From: Candidatus Gastranaerophilales bacterium
GTDB taxonomy: Bacteria; Cyanobacteriota; Vampirovibrionia; Gastranaerophilales; Gastranaerophilaceae
Length of the DNA stretch: 64,000 bases
NCBI GenBank assembly: GCA_944324345.1
Contig: CALUVT010000004.1
Span: 1 to 64,000 of the forward strand
Direction of reading: 5' to 3'
Position numbers and translations under genes: made by a program. Of this stretch, positions 8,140-17,519 are shown piece by piece. The notes under the pieces were generated by a model. The model did not search any database. It saw only the letters and a program-made list of their open reading frames with translations, and was not told the DNA's origin. How positions within the stretch are numbered: the first letter of the stretch is position 1; each line of letters starts with the position of its first letter.

Positions 8140-11100
8140 AAGATGTCAACTTTTCTATACTAATTCCAAGTCTGGACAACATCTTTTCTATCTTGTCCAC
8201 TTTTCTATTTAACACCATATCATCTTTTTCTTCAAGTGTCGATAAAATTTTATCTAATTTTGATTCCAATTCTGAAATACGTTCTTCTTGCTTTTCAAAT
8301 CTTAACTGCAGTGAATTTAGAAACGCTGACTGTTCAGGAACAAGACCCTTTAACTCATCTAAACCTTCCTTAATATTTGAAATTTCAGCAGTCTTATCTG
8401 TTATACTCGAAATATTTTCGGTCGTAGAATCTATCCATTCACCCAAATACATCATTACCTGGTGGAAAACCTTGTCCGCATTTGCAGATGATATTGCCAT
8501 AGATTGCAAGTTATCAAGTTTTCTTTCAAGTCTTTCTGACAACTGCGTTTTATCAAGCTCATTTATTCTATCTTCCAAACGATATATTAAACTGCTAAAA
8601 TTATTTAACCCATCATTAAGAACCTTATATGACTCATCCGAAGTCAAAATAAGTTTGTTTGTTCTTGAACTTATACTCAAAATATCTTCATTAAGTTTTT
8701 CAATATCACTTTTTAAATCAACTATCTGGTCTTGAGTAAGTGAAGATTCCAACCCTTCAACCGCATTGACAACCTGTTTAATCCCTTCAGATAAACCTTC
8801 AAAATCAGCACCGGCAGATATTTGGTTCATCGCAAGTCGTAATTTTGCAATATCAGATTCTACATCCTGTAGAGTGTATGAATAATCAAAATCATCATTT
8901 GAACTTGCTATTTGATGAAGCTGTGTTTGAACTTGAATAAGATTTTGCTTAATTTCATCTGTTTTTTCTTCTACAAAATCTTTTATATCTTCAGTTTCTT
9001 CAACAAATGAAATTTGATCAAAAAGTGATACAAGTGCATTCATTATAGTTGTTTTTACATCTTCAGAATTTTTTTCTAAATCAAGATTATCAAGTTTTAA
9101 TAACAAGTCACGTAAATATTTATCTATAGCTGCTGCCTTTTCATCAGAAGTCGCCTCAAAATACTTACGCTGTTCAAAAATTAAATCCTTTATATCATCA
9201 ATTTCTTCTAAAATATCTGATTCATTTGTACTTAAGGCCAGGACATCAACCTTCTCATGCAAAACAGACAACATTTCAGAAACTTTTGTTTCCGTTTTAG
9301 AAAATTCGCTCAACTGGTCATTAATAATTTTAAGTCCTGAACCAAACTTACTCTCAATTGACTGAAGAGCATCGTTATCAGAGAACTTTTCATCAATGGT
9401 TTGCATATAAGATTTAAAAGTTATATCCAAATCAGATAGGACATTACCTTGTTCTTGAATTGCACTTTGCACATCATCAAGCTTATCAAGTTTTGAAGAT
9501 ATTCTATCTATTGAATTATTTCCATTTAAATTATTCAACAGAACTTCAATATGAGCTTTTAAATCATTCAAATGTTCATCATATTTCTCTTCCAAAGAAT
9601 TCTGGGCTGTCCTCAAACCCTTTTCAAAAGTAATGTTTAAAAGTTCCAAATCACTTTGGAGTTTATCATTTACACATTCCTCTATGGTTGAAACTTTTTC
9701 AAATGTTTCCTTGTAGGCTTGCTCTAATTTTACAACAGCTTCTGATGTAGATGTCAGCTCCCCGTTAACATCTAAACTCAACCCTGTAAATGAAGCCTCA
9801 AGCTGTGTTTTTAGTTCCGAAGTAATAGTCCCGAAATCAAAACTCAAAAGATCTTCTATGTTAATCTTTATAGGCTCAAATGCTCTAATTATATCTTCCG
9901 TTTTAGACTGCAAAGCATCAGCAATATCTGTGTTTACAAGCCCTATTTCTTCTTTTAGAGAAGATATTTTCTCCTCAATATCATCTACTAAATGTTCCCC
10001 GTTAGAAGACGAATGTTCTTCCTTTATGGAGTTTACGACATTTAACAGATCTGAAAACTTTTCATCTATTGGCTGTAAAGCACCTTGAACAACTGAACTA
10101 AAACTTTGTCCTACTGAATTATCCAAACTCTTAATATTATTGATAATATTTTCAATTCCTGTGTCGATTAAGGATAATGATTCGGAAAATTTTTCATCAG
10201 CATTTATTTTGGCAGATTTCAATGTATTGCTTAAAATTGATAATTCAGCTTTTACATCTGTTATTTCTTCCAATGAAGATGCAATTTTTGCCTCTGTATC
10301 AGAAGTACTATTTTCAACAATCTGGACAAATTCAGACAGTTTACCCTGAAGAGTTTCCATCTTTTGTTCATAATCTTCAGAGACGTTCGCAAGTGAACTT
10401 TCCAAATCCAAAAGCTTTTCGGTAATTTTATTGTCCCCGGAAACTTTCATCTCGTTCGAAGTTTGATCTAATTCACTTACGTAAACCTTTAAGCTGTCAA
10501 TAGCGTTGTTAAAGTATTCCTTAAGATTTTCAATATTTCCGGAAATATTTTTTAGCTCACTAACCTGAACCAAATTATCATCTTTTATCTCCTGCATTGA
10601 CTCTTCATGGAACATTCGAACATCGTTGGAAAATTGTGAAAACATTTCATTTAACGAATTTATGCCATCTGCGAAATCTCCGGAAACACCTTCCGACACA
10701 GCATCCAACTTGACCGAAACAGAATTCATGGAATCATAAATTCTTTCCAAATAACTTTCAGTAAGCTTGTGGAGTTCGTTTTTTAACTCATCCACAGTTC
10801 CTGAAACGCTATCCAAGTTTGTTAGTAACGCTTGCAAATTCCCTGAATGTAAATCTTGAAATTCATTTTTAAAAGACTCTAAAGCCTCGGACAAATTACC
10901 CAAAGCAGACTTTATACCATCAAAACCTAAAGACGTATTAAAAGTATTTGAATCATTTTTTTGAACAAATTCTTCTTTTATCGTATTTATCTGATTAAGT
11001 ATATCACCTACAGACACCTTAATATCATTTGCACTTATTCTGATACTGTCTTCCAGTTTGTTTCCCAACTCATCTTTTATAAGATGTAAATTATCCGAGA

Positions 11101-14100
11101 CTTTCTGGATAGTATCAAAAGAACTATTTGAATATAAATCGCTTAGTGCTTGTATATTGGAAGTAATTTCAGAAAGGCTTGCATTTATGCCATCAATTTT
11201 TTCTCCTGTCAGTAAACTGTTATCATCAAGACTTTTACTTAACAGAACTTTTACATTATTTATTTCGGCTACAAGATTTTCATAATTCATTTTTGAATTA
11301 TTTTCAAAAGATGCCCTTATTTCATCTATTCTACCGGCTATATTTTCAAAATCGGAAAAATAATTCAAAGTTTCTAACTTTTCCAAAACAGCAGCTATCT
11401 GTTCCCTGCCGGCCTCTGTACTAATATGAAGAACGCTGGCACTATCCAACAATTTTTGAACAAATTCGGAAAATTCTTTTCTAAAATTAGAAAAATCTTC
11501 CGCAGTAACAATTTTTGAAAACACCTCTTCTAATTCAACAAGTTTTTCCAAAATTTGGTTTTTATTACCCTGCGAATTATTTTCAACAAAACTTCTCAGA
11601 TCGGAAATCAAACCGTAAAAATTATCCAATTTGTCCAAAACGAGATCAGACTTTTCATTACTGCTCAAATTAGAATTTATTAAATCTATCTTCTCGCACA
11701 AACCGGTAAAATTACTGTTTGAGGAAGTTTCATACAAAGACAACATATCGTCCATTTTTGATGAAAGTTGAGCCAAATCATATGAATAATCTTGCTTTTC
11801 TAGCACATCCAATTTATCAAGAATTTTTTCGGCATAATCCTTTGATGCAACAATTTCCGATATATTAGAAAACAAACTCATCAGTTCAGAATTTTTGGTA
11901 CTAATTTCATTTATCGAAGACAGAATAAAATTAGAAGTGGACACGATATTTGAAAGTTCCAATTTTATCTCACTGCTTTGCTGTGAAAAGTCTAAGGAGT
12001 TTATTTTTTCCAAAACATTTCTAATCTCATCTTGAACAGAGGAAACAGAAACATCAAAAGAATGCGATAAAACCTCTATGGATTCCAACTTTGCAGATAA
12101 CTTAGCTTCGCTTTCCGATTGAACTGTAGAAATAGAAGAATTTATTTCGTTTATGAAATCTCTCACGCCGGAAATATTTTCTTGAACATTATACTTAAAA
12201 GTCTCTATATCTGACGAAATTTTGTTCTCGCAAGCTTTTATATCATCCGAAAGATTTTTTATTGTTTCTAACTTCTGTTGCTCTCCAACATAATTTGATT
12301 GAACAAATACATCCTGCTGTCTTTGCAAATCATCAGTAATTTTTTCAGATAGACTGTCTAAAATCGACTTCAAACTTTCAAAATTCACTCTGGCATTTCC
12401 GGATAGAGTCTGTTCAACGTTATCAATTTTTAAAGAAACATTTCCAACAGAATCCAAAATTTTTGATGAATTTTCCAAATCCGTCATTGCAGACTGTTTA
12501 AATTCATCTCTAAAAGTTTCTACAGTTGATGCGACATTTGTTATATTTGAAATTATTTGCTCAGCATTCTGTCTTGCAAGTTCATTAAAATTACTTTGAA
12601 GTTCATTTACGTTTTGGGAAATCTCTTCAACATAATCTCTCAAAGCTTCGTAATTTGAATTTGCATTATCTTTGGCTTCGGAAAGAATTTCAGACAAATT
12701 TTCAACAACCTTGTCTAAAGAACCGCTTATATCCAAAGGTTCCTTGCTGTTGCTTTCAGAAATTAAGTCTTTTAAAGAGGATATTTCATTAACTTGTTCT
12801 TCAACACGTGCCTTCAAATATTCTATTGATTGATTAGACAAATCAAAACTGTTTTCACTTTTTGATACAATTTCATCTTTTAATAGCTGCATGGCAGATA
12901 TAACATCATTTAAACCAGCTTTCAAATCACCGTAATCGTCTTGGAAATCTGAAGATATACCGCTTCTTAAAGAAAGAATGTCATGGGAAATACTTGCAAT
13001 ACTTCCGGATATTTCATCTAATTTCACCTCATTGCTATTGTTTAACAAAACGCTGATATTATCTAAAACATCATCAAGACTGCTTTTCAAAGATGAATAT
13101 GCTTCCCGCCTTTTTTCATCAAGATTTTCAAAACTTCTGTTTAAATTTTGGGAAAGTCCTGTTATTTCTTGGGATAAATTAGAATAATTCAACCTTGAAC
13201 CATCTTCAAATGCATTTTTCAAATTATCCAATCTATTTACAACATTCTCAAAATCATCTCTAAAATCGAGAGATTTTACAGTTGTCAGAATGTTTTCAAT
13301 TCTATCCGTGCTATAGGTAAGCTGAGAATTTAGAGCAGAAGAATTGTCTATAATTTTTTGGACAAAATCGGCAAGATCTTGTTTAAATCCTTTAAAATCG
13401 GCTCCGGTTACTATGTTCTGGAATGAATTTTCAAGTTTTTCAACCCCTGAATTTAATTCTTCCGAAGCTTGGGATGACAAACCCGAAATAAAATCTTTCA
13501 AAGAATCAAAAATACTCTGGAAATGAGAAATAGAAGACGGTAAAGCACTAATTTCATGCGAAACTCCTTCTATTCTTTCTTTAATATCTTTCAGTTGGGT
13601 TGCATTATCAATTCCATTTATAGCAGAAGCTACATCAGAAAGTTTATCTTCCACATTCCTGAACGAATTTTCAATATCTGAGCTAACCCCTGACAAATCA
13701 AGAGAAATTTCTCCGATAAGGGTCGATATTTCGTCCTTATCCAGTGTATTTTCATCTAAACGAGATAACTTAGAATCAATCTGCTCCAAAACGGGTCGTT
13801 GTGCAGAAATTCTGTTCGAAAAATCAGTCATATTCAAAGCAAGTGAATTAAACAAATCTTTCAATTCTGACGTTTTGGCAAGTTCTTCTTTTGCGGAGGC
13901 AATATTGTTATTAAAAAAGTTTTCTATCTCATTAAATTTTTCAACAGTTATGTTGTGCTTCTCATCGACGGATTTTTTCAACTCAGAAATGTAAACTCTG
14001 ATTAAATCGGCAGTACCGTCATCTTCCGCAATCAAATCTAACTTATTGTTTATCCCCGCTAAAACTCTTTCAACCCCTTGTGCATTATTTTCATTTTCAG

Positions 14101-14149
14101 CACGCATATCTTTGATAATTTCAGCAATTTCGTCAACTGTTAAAGCCAT
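8123..14149 (-). CDS. Giant cytoplasmic coiled-coil protein, about 2,008 aa
   Basis: Almost wholly helical heptad sequence, rich in Ser, Leu, Asn, Asp, Glu and Lys, with very few Cys, Trp or Pro, and no signal peptide or membrane segment. A segment is repeated: around residue 249 (TGADFKGFKQDLADFVQK) and around 882 (TAEDFSNFRKEFSEFVQK), each followed by a similar stretch of about 90 residues containing DFEN and LNYSN/MNYEN, and a shorter third copy near 1777 (SAGADFEGLSEGI). A GTG 9 nt upstream (14158) is in frame; ATG 14149 has a GTGAG stretch at RBS distance. It is the first gene of an operon with the GlcD-type oxidase. I recognise no family; a structural or cytoskeletal filament, or a chromosome or cell-shape organiser, is conceivable. 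Confidence 0.85.
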   Translation of the reverse strand: MALTVDEIAEIIKDMRAENENNAQGVERVLAGINNKLDLIAEDDGTADLIRVYISELKKSVDEKHNITVEKFNEIENFFNNNIASAKEELAKTSELKDLFNSLALNMTDFSNRISAQRPVLEQIDSKLSRLDENTLDKDEISTLIGEISLDLSGVSSDIENSFRNVEDKLSDVASAINGIDNATQLKDIKERIEGVSHEISALPSSISHFQSIFDSLKDFISGLSSQASEELNSGVEKLENSFQNIVTGADFKGFKQDLADFVQKIIDNSSALNSQLTYSTDRIENILTTVKSLDFRDDFENVVNRLDNLKNAFEDGSRLNYSNLSQEITGLSQNLNRSFENLDEKRREAYSSLKSSLDDVLDNISVLLNNSNEVKLDEISGSIASISHDILSLRSGISSDFQDDYGDLKAGLNDVISAMQLLKDEIVSKSENSFDLSNQSIEYLKARVEEQVNEISSLKDLISESNSKEPLDISGSLDKVVENLSEILSEAKDNANSNYEALRDYVEEISQNVNELQSNFNELARQNAEQIISNITNVASTVETFRDEFKQSAMTDLENSSKILDSVGNVSLKIDNVEQTLSGNARVNFESLKSILDSLSEKITDDLQRQQDVFVQSNYVGEQQKLETIKNLSDDIKACENKISSDIETFKYNVQENISGVRDFINEINSSISTVQSESEAKLSAKLESIEVLSHSFDVSVSSVQDEIRNVLEKINSLDFSQQSSEIKLELSNIVSTSNFILSSINEISTKNSELMSLFSNISEIVASKDYAEKILDKLDVLEKQDYSYDLAQLSSKMDDMLSLYETSSNSNFTGLCEKIDLINSNLSSNEKSDLVLDKLDNFYGLISDLRSFVENNSQGNKNQILEKLVELEEVFSKIVTAEDFSNFRKEFSEFVQKLLDSASVLHISTEAGREQIAAVLEKLETLNYFSDFENIAGRIDEIRASFENNSKMNYENLVAEINNVKVLLSKSLDDNSLLTGEKIDGINASLSEITSNIQALSDLYSNSSFDTIQKVSDNLHLIKDELGNKLEDSIRISANDIKVSVGDILNQINTIKEEFVQKNDSNTFNTSLGFDGIKSALGNLSEALESFKNEFQDLHSGNLQALLTNLDSVSGTVDELKNELHKLTESYLERIYDSMNSVSVKLDAVSEGVSGDFADGINSLNEMFSQFSNDVRMFHEESMQEIKDDNLVQVSELKNISGNIENLKEYFNNAIDSLKVYVSELDQTSNEMKVSGDNKITEKLLDLESSLANVSEDYEQKMETLQGKLSEFVQIVENSTSDTEAKIASSLEEITDVKAELSILSNTLKSAKINADEKFSESLSLIDTGIENIINNIKSLDNSVGQSFSSVVQGALQPIDEKFSDLLNVVNSIKEEHSSSNGEHLVDDIEEKISSLKEEIGLVNTDIADALQSKTEDIIRAFEPIKINIEDLLSFDFGTITSELKTQLEASFTGLSLDVNGELTSTSEAVVKLEQAYKETFEKVSTIEECVNDKLQSDLELLNITFEKGLRTAQNSLEEKYDEHLNDLKAHIEVLLNNLNGNNSIDRISSKLDKLDDVQSAIQEQGNVLSDLDITFKSYMQTIDEKFSDNDALQSIESKFGSGLKIINDQLSEFSKTETKVSEMLSVLHEKVDVLALSTNESDILEEIDDIKDLIFEQRKYFEATSDEKAAAIDKYLRDLLLKLDNLDLEKNSEDVKTTIMNALVSLFDQISFVEETEDIKDFVEEKTDEIKQNLIQVQTQLHQIASSNDDFDYSYTLQDVESDIAKLRLAMNQISAGADFEGLSEGIKQVVNAVEGLESSLTQDQIVDLKSDIEKLNEDILSISSRTNKLILTSDESYKVLNDGLNNFSSLIYRLEDRINELDKTQLSERLERKLDNLQSMAISSANADKVFHQVMMYLGEWIDSTTENISSITDKTAEISNIKEGLDELKGLVPEQSAFLNSLQLRFEKQEERISELESKLDKILSTLEEKDDMVLNRKVDKIEKMLSRLGISIEKLTSYVDEE

Positions 14150-14275
14150 TCGTCTCACTTTCTTAAAAAAATATTCCCTGACATATATTTTAGCAGAACC
14201 ATAATAAACTATGCAAACTGTTAACTTCTAATATTACAATTGTAAAGATATAGTATCCTTTTTTTTATTAAGTGC

Positions 14276-14281
14276 TATAAT
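14276..14281 (+). promoter_or_regulatory. Extended -10 promoter of the kor operon
   Basis: TGCTATAAT (TG at 14273-14274) lies 30 nt before the korD start, in the divergent intergenic region with the coiled-coil gene. Confidence 0.6.
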
Positions 14282-14311
14282 TTCAGACATACGGAATTGT
14301 GAGAGGTGCGG

Positions 14312-14524
14312 ATGAGTTACATAGTAATAAATAAAGAAAAATGTAAAGCATGTTATTTATGCATTGAAGAATGCCCCAAAAAGCTGTTGAGAGTGAGTAA
14401 AGAAACTAACAGTCTTGGAAACCACGTGGTAGAATTTAATGATCCGAATAATGAATGCCTTGGCTGTGCAATGTGTGCAACCAGATGTCCGGATTTAGCA
14501 ATTACAGAAGTTTATAAAGGATAA
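14312..14524 (+). CDS. korD: 2-oxoacid:ferredoxin oxidoreductase, delta (ferredoxin) subunit
   Basis: A 70-aa 2[4Fe-4S] ferredoxin-like subunit that carries electrons from the catalytic subunits to ferredoxin. Two clusters are evident: CKACYLCIEECP and CLGCAMCATRCP. I chose ATG 14312, with GAGAGG at 14301-14306; a GTG at 14306 is in frame but overlaps that RBS. It heads the korDABC operon, with korA starting 5 nt downstream of its stop. The order delta-alpha-beta-gamma is typical of the 2-oxoglutarate or branched-chain 2-oxoacid enzymes of anaerobes. Confidence 0.92.
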   Translation: MSYIVINKEKCKACYLCIEECPKKLLRVSKETNSLGNHVVEFNDPNNECLGCAMCATRCPDLAITEVYKG

Positions 14525-14529
14525 TTAAA

Positions 14530-15597
14530 ATGACAACACAATGTTTAACTAATAAGAAAGTCCTAACCAAGGGCAATTATGCTATAGCACAGGCAGCCAT
14601 ACTTGCCGGATGCCAATGTTATTTTGGTTACCCGATTACTCCTCAAAGTGAAATCGGGGAATTCATGAGTGGAAAGATGCAGGAATTAAAAAGAGCTTAT
14701 GTTTCTGCAGAAAGTGAGTTGGCTGCTATCAACATGACAATAGGTGCGGTGTCAACTGGTGTTAAAGCAATGACATCGTCTTCTTCTTGTGCAGTTTCGC
14801 TAATGCAGGAAGGTTTGTCCTATGCTACAGCAGATCAGTTACCGGTAGTTCTTGTTAGCGTTATGCGTGGCGGCCCGGGGCTGGGAAATATTTACCCTTC
14901 TCAGGGGGATTATTTTCAAGCGACAAAAGGCGGAGGAAACGGCGACTATAACCTTATAGTTCTTGCTCCTTCAACGGTTCAGGAATGTGTGGACTTAACT
15001 TATAAGGCTTTCTATCTTGCTCAAAAATACAGAAACCCCACTGTCCTTCTTGCAGACGGACTTTTGGGACAAATGATGGAACCTGTAGAATTCTATGACT
15101 ACCCGTATCCTGAAATTGACACATCAAGTTGGGCTTTAACAGGAGCTAAAAACAGAGAAGCAAGAATTATACGTTCTTATGCCCCACTTGCTGATGATCA
15201 ATGTGTGTTTTTGAAAAAACTTTTTGAAAAATATAGGATTATTGAAGAAAATGAAGTTGAATGGGAAGAAATTAACACATGTGATGCTGATATAGTTTTA
15301 GTAAGCTTTGGCAGTACGTCAAGGAATGTAAAAACAGCAATGAAAATGTTGAGAGAAAAAGGTATAAAAGCAGGATTTTTCAGACCTATAACACTTTACC
15401 CGTTCCCAAGTAAGAGATTAAAAGAACTCTCTAAAAATGTGAAAAAATTTGTAACTGTTGAAGTTAATATGGGACAGATGGTTAATGATGTCAGACTTGC
15501 AGTCAACGGAGCATGCCCTGTTGAACTTGTTAACAAAGGAGTTGGAGCCCCTCCATCGGCTGCAGAAATCGTATCTAGAATTGAGGAATTAATATAA
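14530..15597 (+). CDS. korA: 2-oxoacid:ferredoxin oxidoreductase, alpha subunit
   Basis: A 355-aa alpha subunit (pyrimidine-binding and transketolase C-terminal-like domains) that forms the thiamine diphosphate site with KorB. It shows GNYAIAQAAILAGCQCYFGYPITPQSE at the N terminus (read in parts), the active-site Ser/Thr-rich SSSSCAVSLMQEG region, and RGGPGLGNIYPSQGDY. The oxidised substrate may be 2-oxoglutarate (giving succinyl-CoA) or a branched-chain 2-oxoacid; family members are hard to separate by eye. The stop overlaps the korB ATG by 1-4 nt (TAATG), which indicates coupling. Confidence 0.92.
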   Translation: MTTQCLTNKKVLTKGNYAIAQAAILAGCQCYFGYPITPQSEIGEFMSGKMQELKRAYVSAESELAAINMTIGAVSTGVKAMTSSSSCAVSLMQEGLSYATADQLPVVLVSVMRGGPGLGNIYPSQGDYFQATKGGGNGDYNLIVLAPSTVQECVDLTYKAFYLAQKYRNPTVLLADGLLGQMMEPVEFYDYPYPEIDTSSWALTGAKNREARIIRSYAPLADDQCVFLKKLFEKYRIIEENEVEWEEINTCDADIVLVSFGSTSRNVKTAMKMLREKGIKAGFFRPITLYPFPSKRLKELSKNVKKFVTVEVNMGQMVNDVRLAVNGACPVELVNKGVGAPPSAAEIVSRIEELI

Positions 15598-16349
15598 TGG
15601 CAACACAAGTTTTTAAATTACCAAAATCACTCAAAGGTGATGTAAAATATTCATTCTGCCCGGGCTGCGACCACGGTGTTGCAGTAAGACTCGTTGCAGA
15701 AGTTATTGACGAGTTGGGAATCAGAGAAAATACCATTCTTGCAGCATCTATAGGATGTTCTGTAACAACATACGATTTTATAAACGTTGATTCTCTAGAA
15801 GCTCCGCATGGGAGAGCTCTTGCAGAAGCTACCGGTATAAAACGTGCAAGACCTGATAAAATTGTGTTTACATATCAGGGCGACGGAGATTTTGCGTCAA
15901 TAGGCTTGGCAGAGAGTATGCATGCCGCTTTAAGGGGTGAAAAGCTTACTGCCATTTGTATTAATAACACTACCTACGGTATGACAGGCGGTCAACTTGG
16001 ACCCACAACCCTATTAGGACAAGTCACAACAACATCACCTACAGGCAGAAATGTCGAATACTACGGTTATCCTATTAAGATTGCAGAACATATTGCTCTT
16101 TGTGACGGAACAGCATTTTCTGCAAGAGTTTCATTAGACACCATCGCAAACATAAGAAAAGCAAAACAAGCTATTAAAAAAGCTTTTGAGGTTCAAATGA
16201 GCAGGCTTGGTTTTGGGTTTGTTGAAATTCTTTCAACCTGTCCTACAAATTGGAAAATGTCACCACAAAAGGCACACGAAAGAGTTCGTAATGAAATGAT
16301 GCCGATATTTAAACCGGGTATATATAAAGATAAAACATCTCAAAATTAA
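15597..16349 (+). CDS. korB: 2-oxoacid:ferredoxin oxidoreductase, beta (TPP-binding) subunit
   Basis: A 250-aa thiamine diphosphate-binding subunit. FCPGCDHG near residue 20 is the conserved Cys-rich start, and GDGDFASIGLAE with NNTTYGMTGGQLGPTT is the TPP/Mg motif (GDG...NN). It catalyses the oxidative decarboxylation that yields acyl-CoA and reduced ferredoxin. It is translated in overlap with korA and followed by korC after 20 nt with an AAAGGA RBS. Confidence 0.94.
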   Translation: MATQVFKLPKSLKGDVKYSFCPGCDHGVAVRLVAEVIDELGIRENTILAASIGCSVTTYDFINVDSLEAPHGRALAEATGIKRARPDKIVFTYQGDGDFASIGLAESMHAALRGEKLTAICINNTTYGMTGGQLGPTTLLGQVTTTSPTGRNVEYYGYPIKIAEHIALCDGTAFSARVSLDTIANIRKAKQAIKKAFEVQMSRLGFGFVEILSTCPTNWKMSPQKAHERVRNEMMPIFKPGIYKDKTSQN

Positions 16350-16369
16350 TAAATAAAAGGAATAAAATA

Positions 16370-16924
16370 ATGACAGAAAAGAACTTTATAATAGCAGGAT
16401 TTGGCGGGCAAGGAGTATTGTTGGCAGGAGAGGTTTTGGCAAATGCTTTTATGCTTGCAGAAAAACATGTTACTTGGTACCCATCATATGGTGCAGAAAT
16501 GCGTGGTGGAACCGTAAATTGTGAAGTTGTTATGAGTGATGATGATGTAAGCGAGGTAAATAAAGCTGATGCAGATTTTATAGTAGCTTTAAATCAAGCA
16601 TCTTTTGATAAATTTGTTTCCAAAATAAAAACCGGAGGATGGATAATTGTAAATTCAACTCTAGCAAAAGAAAGCAAACCGAGAAATGATATTAATTATC
16701 TCTTTGCTCCAATAACAAAGCTTGCAGAAAATGTTGGGAATGTAAAAATGACAAACATTCTAGCCTTGGGTCTTCTTGCAAAAGCCAGCAATCTCGTAAG
16801 CTTGTCTTCATTAGAACAGGCCTTGGATAACGTAATTCCACCACATAGAAAAAATCTATTACCTTTAAATATAAAAGCTTTAAAAATCGGTTATGAGTAT
16901 GATTTATTAGCCACTCAAGTTTAA
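16370..16924 (+). CDS. korC: 2-oxoacid:ferredoxin oxidoreductase, gamma subunit
   Basis: A 184-aa gamma subunit with the diagnostic FGGQGVLLAGEVLANA start and the EMRGGTVNC motif. It completes the four-subunit KorDABC enzyme, a reversible CoA-dependent 2-oxoacid dehydrogenase that uses ferredoxin and is characteristic of anaerobes. It is the last gene of the operon; no clear terminator hairpin follows. Confidence 0.93.
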   Translation: MTEKNFIIAGFGGQGVLLAGEVLANAFMLAEKHVTWYPSYGAEMRGGTVNCEVVMSDDDVSEVNKADADFIVALNQASFDKFVSKIKTGGWIIVNSTLAKESKPRNDINYLFAPITKLAENVGNVKMTNILALGLLAKASNLVSLSSLEQALDNVIPPHRKNLLPLNIKALKIGYEYDLLATQV

Positions 16925-16999
16925 ATCAACTAAAAAAATGATTTAAAAAAAAGAAATTAGCTTTATTCTAATAAGGTACATTTCAAGAGGTCTTTCAAA

Positions 17000-17230
17000 G
17001 TGGAAAAAAAATTAACACAACAGATAAAAGAAAAAGAAATTCAACTTGCAAAACTAAAAGAACATATTGAAAAAAGTTCAATTTGCTCAGATTTGTATAA
17101 CAAGGTCGTTTTAGAAAAAGCTATCCTGAAAAAAGAATTAGAAGACTTAAAAAAGAATAAAATTGTTATAAACATCAAAAATTTTCTACCTCGGAAAAAA
17201 ACTTTAATCTGTGATTATTTTAAAAAATAA
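17000..17230 (+). CDS. Small coiled-coil protein, unknown function
   Basis: A 76-aa, Lys/Glu-rich protein, coiled coil over about residues 1-55, with a basic tail. It starts at GTG (17000) with CAAGAGG at 16984-16990 as RBS. It lies 75 nt after korC and may be a separate unit. Nothing links it to a known family. Confidence 0.5.
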   Translation: MEKKLTQQIKEKEIQLAKLKEHIEKSSICSDLYNKVVLEKAILKKELEDLKKNKIVINIKNFLPRKKTLICDYFKK

Positions 17231-17328
17231 ATAATATCACCGGAATAGGTAATTCCCATACAAATAATTTTCTATTCCTTCATTGTACATATCCCATCAG
17301 ATTTTTCTGAAGCAGGTATAAGTTACTT

Positions 17329-17432
17329 AAAGGTAGCTACTGTCGTGCTTCAGATGAGTAATTTCACTGTCATCATCACTGATTGAAGCAAACGGCTGGA
17401 AAATTCCTGATGATTATCCTTACATCAAGTAA
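17329..17432 (+). pseudogene. Remnant of a prepilin-like gene (3' end)
   Basis: Two frames give pieces of the pilin C terminus found elsewhere in the window. Frame 1 (17332 on) reads GSYCRASDE and a stop, like GRYCGALIQ of the 28.1-kb pilin. Frame 2 reads ANGWKIPDDYPYIK and a stop (17430-17432), like NNWQFPKDYPW and NFEFEDDYPIKL. A frameshift separates them and no FTLAE start is seen upstream. The rest of 17231-17519 holds no other gene; the ppdK promoter and RBS occupy its end. Confidence 0.55.
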
Positions 17433-17519
17433 ATAAAAAACTGTTGCATTTGCTATTTTCATGTTATAGTTATATCAAGATATTAAGTGTTTATTATACA
17501 ATAAGAAAGGAGATAAACT

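Noticed and set aside
8193-13526. Several open frames of 60-180 codons on the plus strand inside the giant coiled-coil gene
   Set aside because: They are antisense shadows of a low-complexity Ser/Leu-rich gene, with Ser/Phe-rich translations and no RBS or conserved pattern.
17280-17360. Inverted repeat CTGAAGCA...TGCTTCAG as a terminator for the small 17.0-kb gene
   Set aside because: Arms are 8 bp with a loop of about 30 nt and no T-run; it lies inside the pilin remnant and is probably chance.
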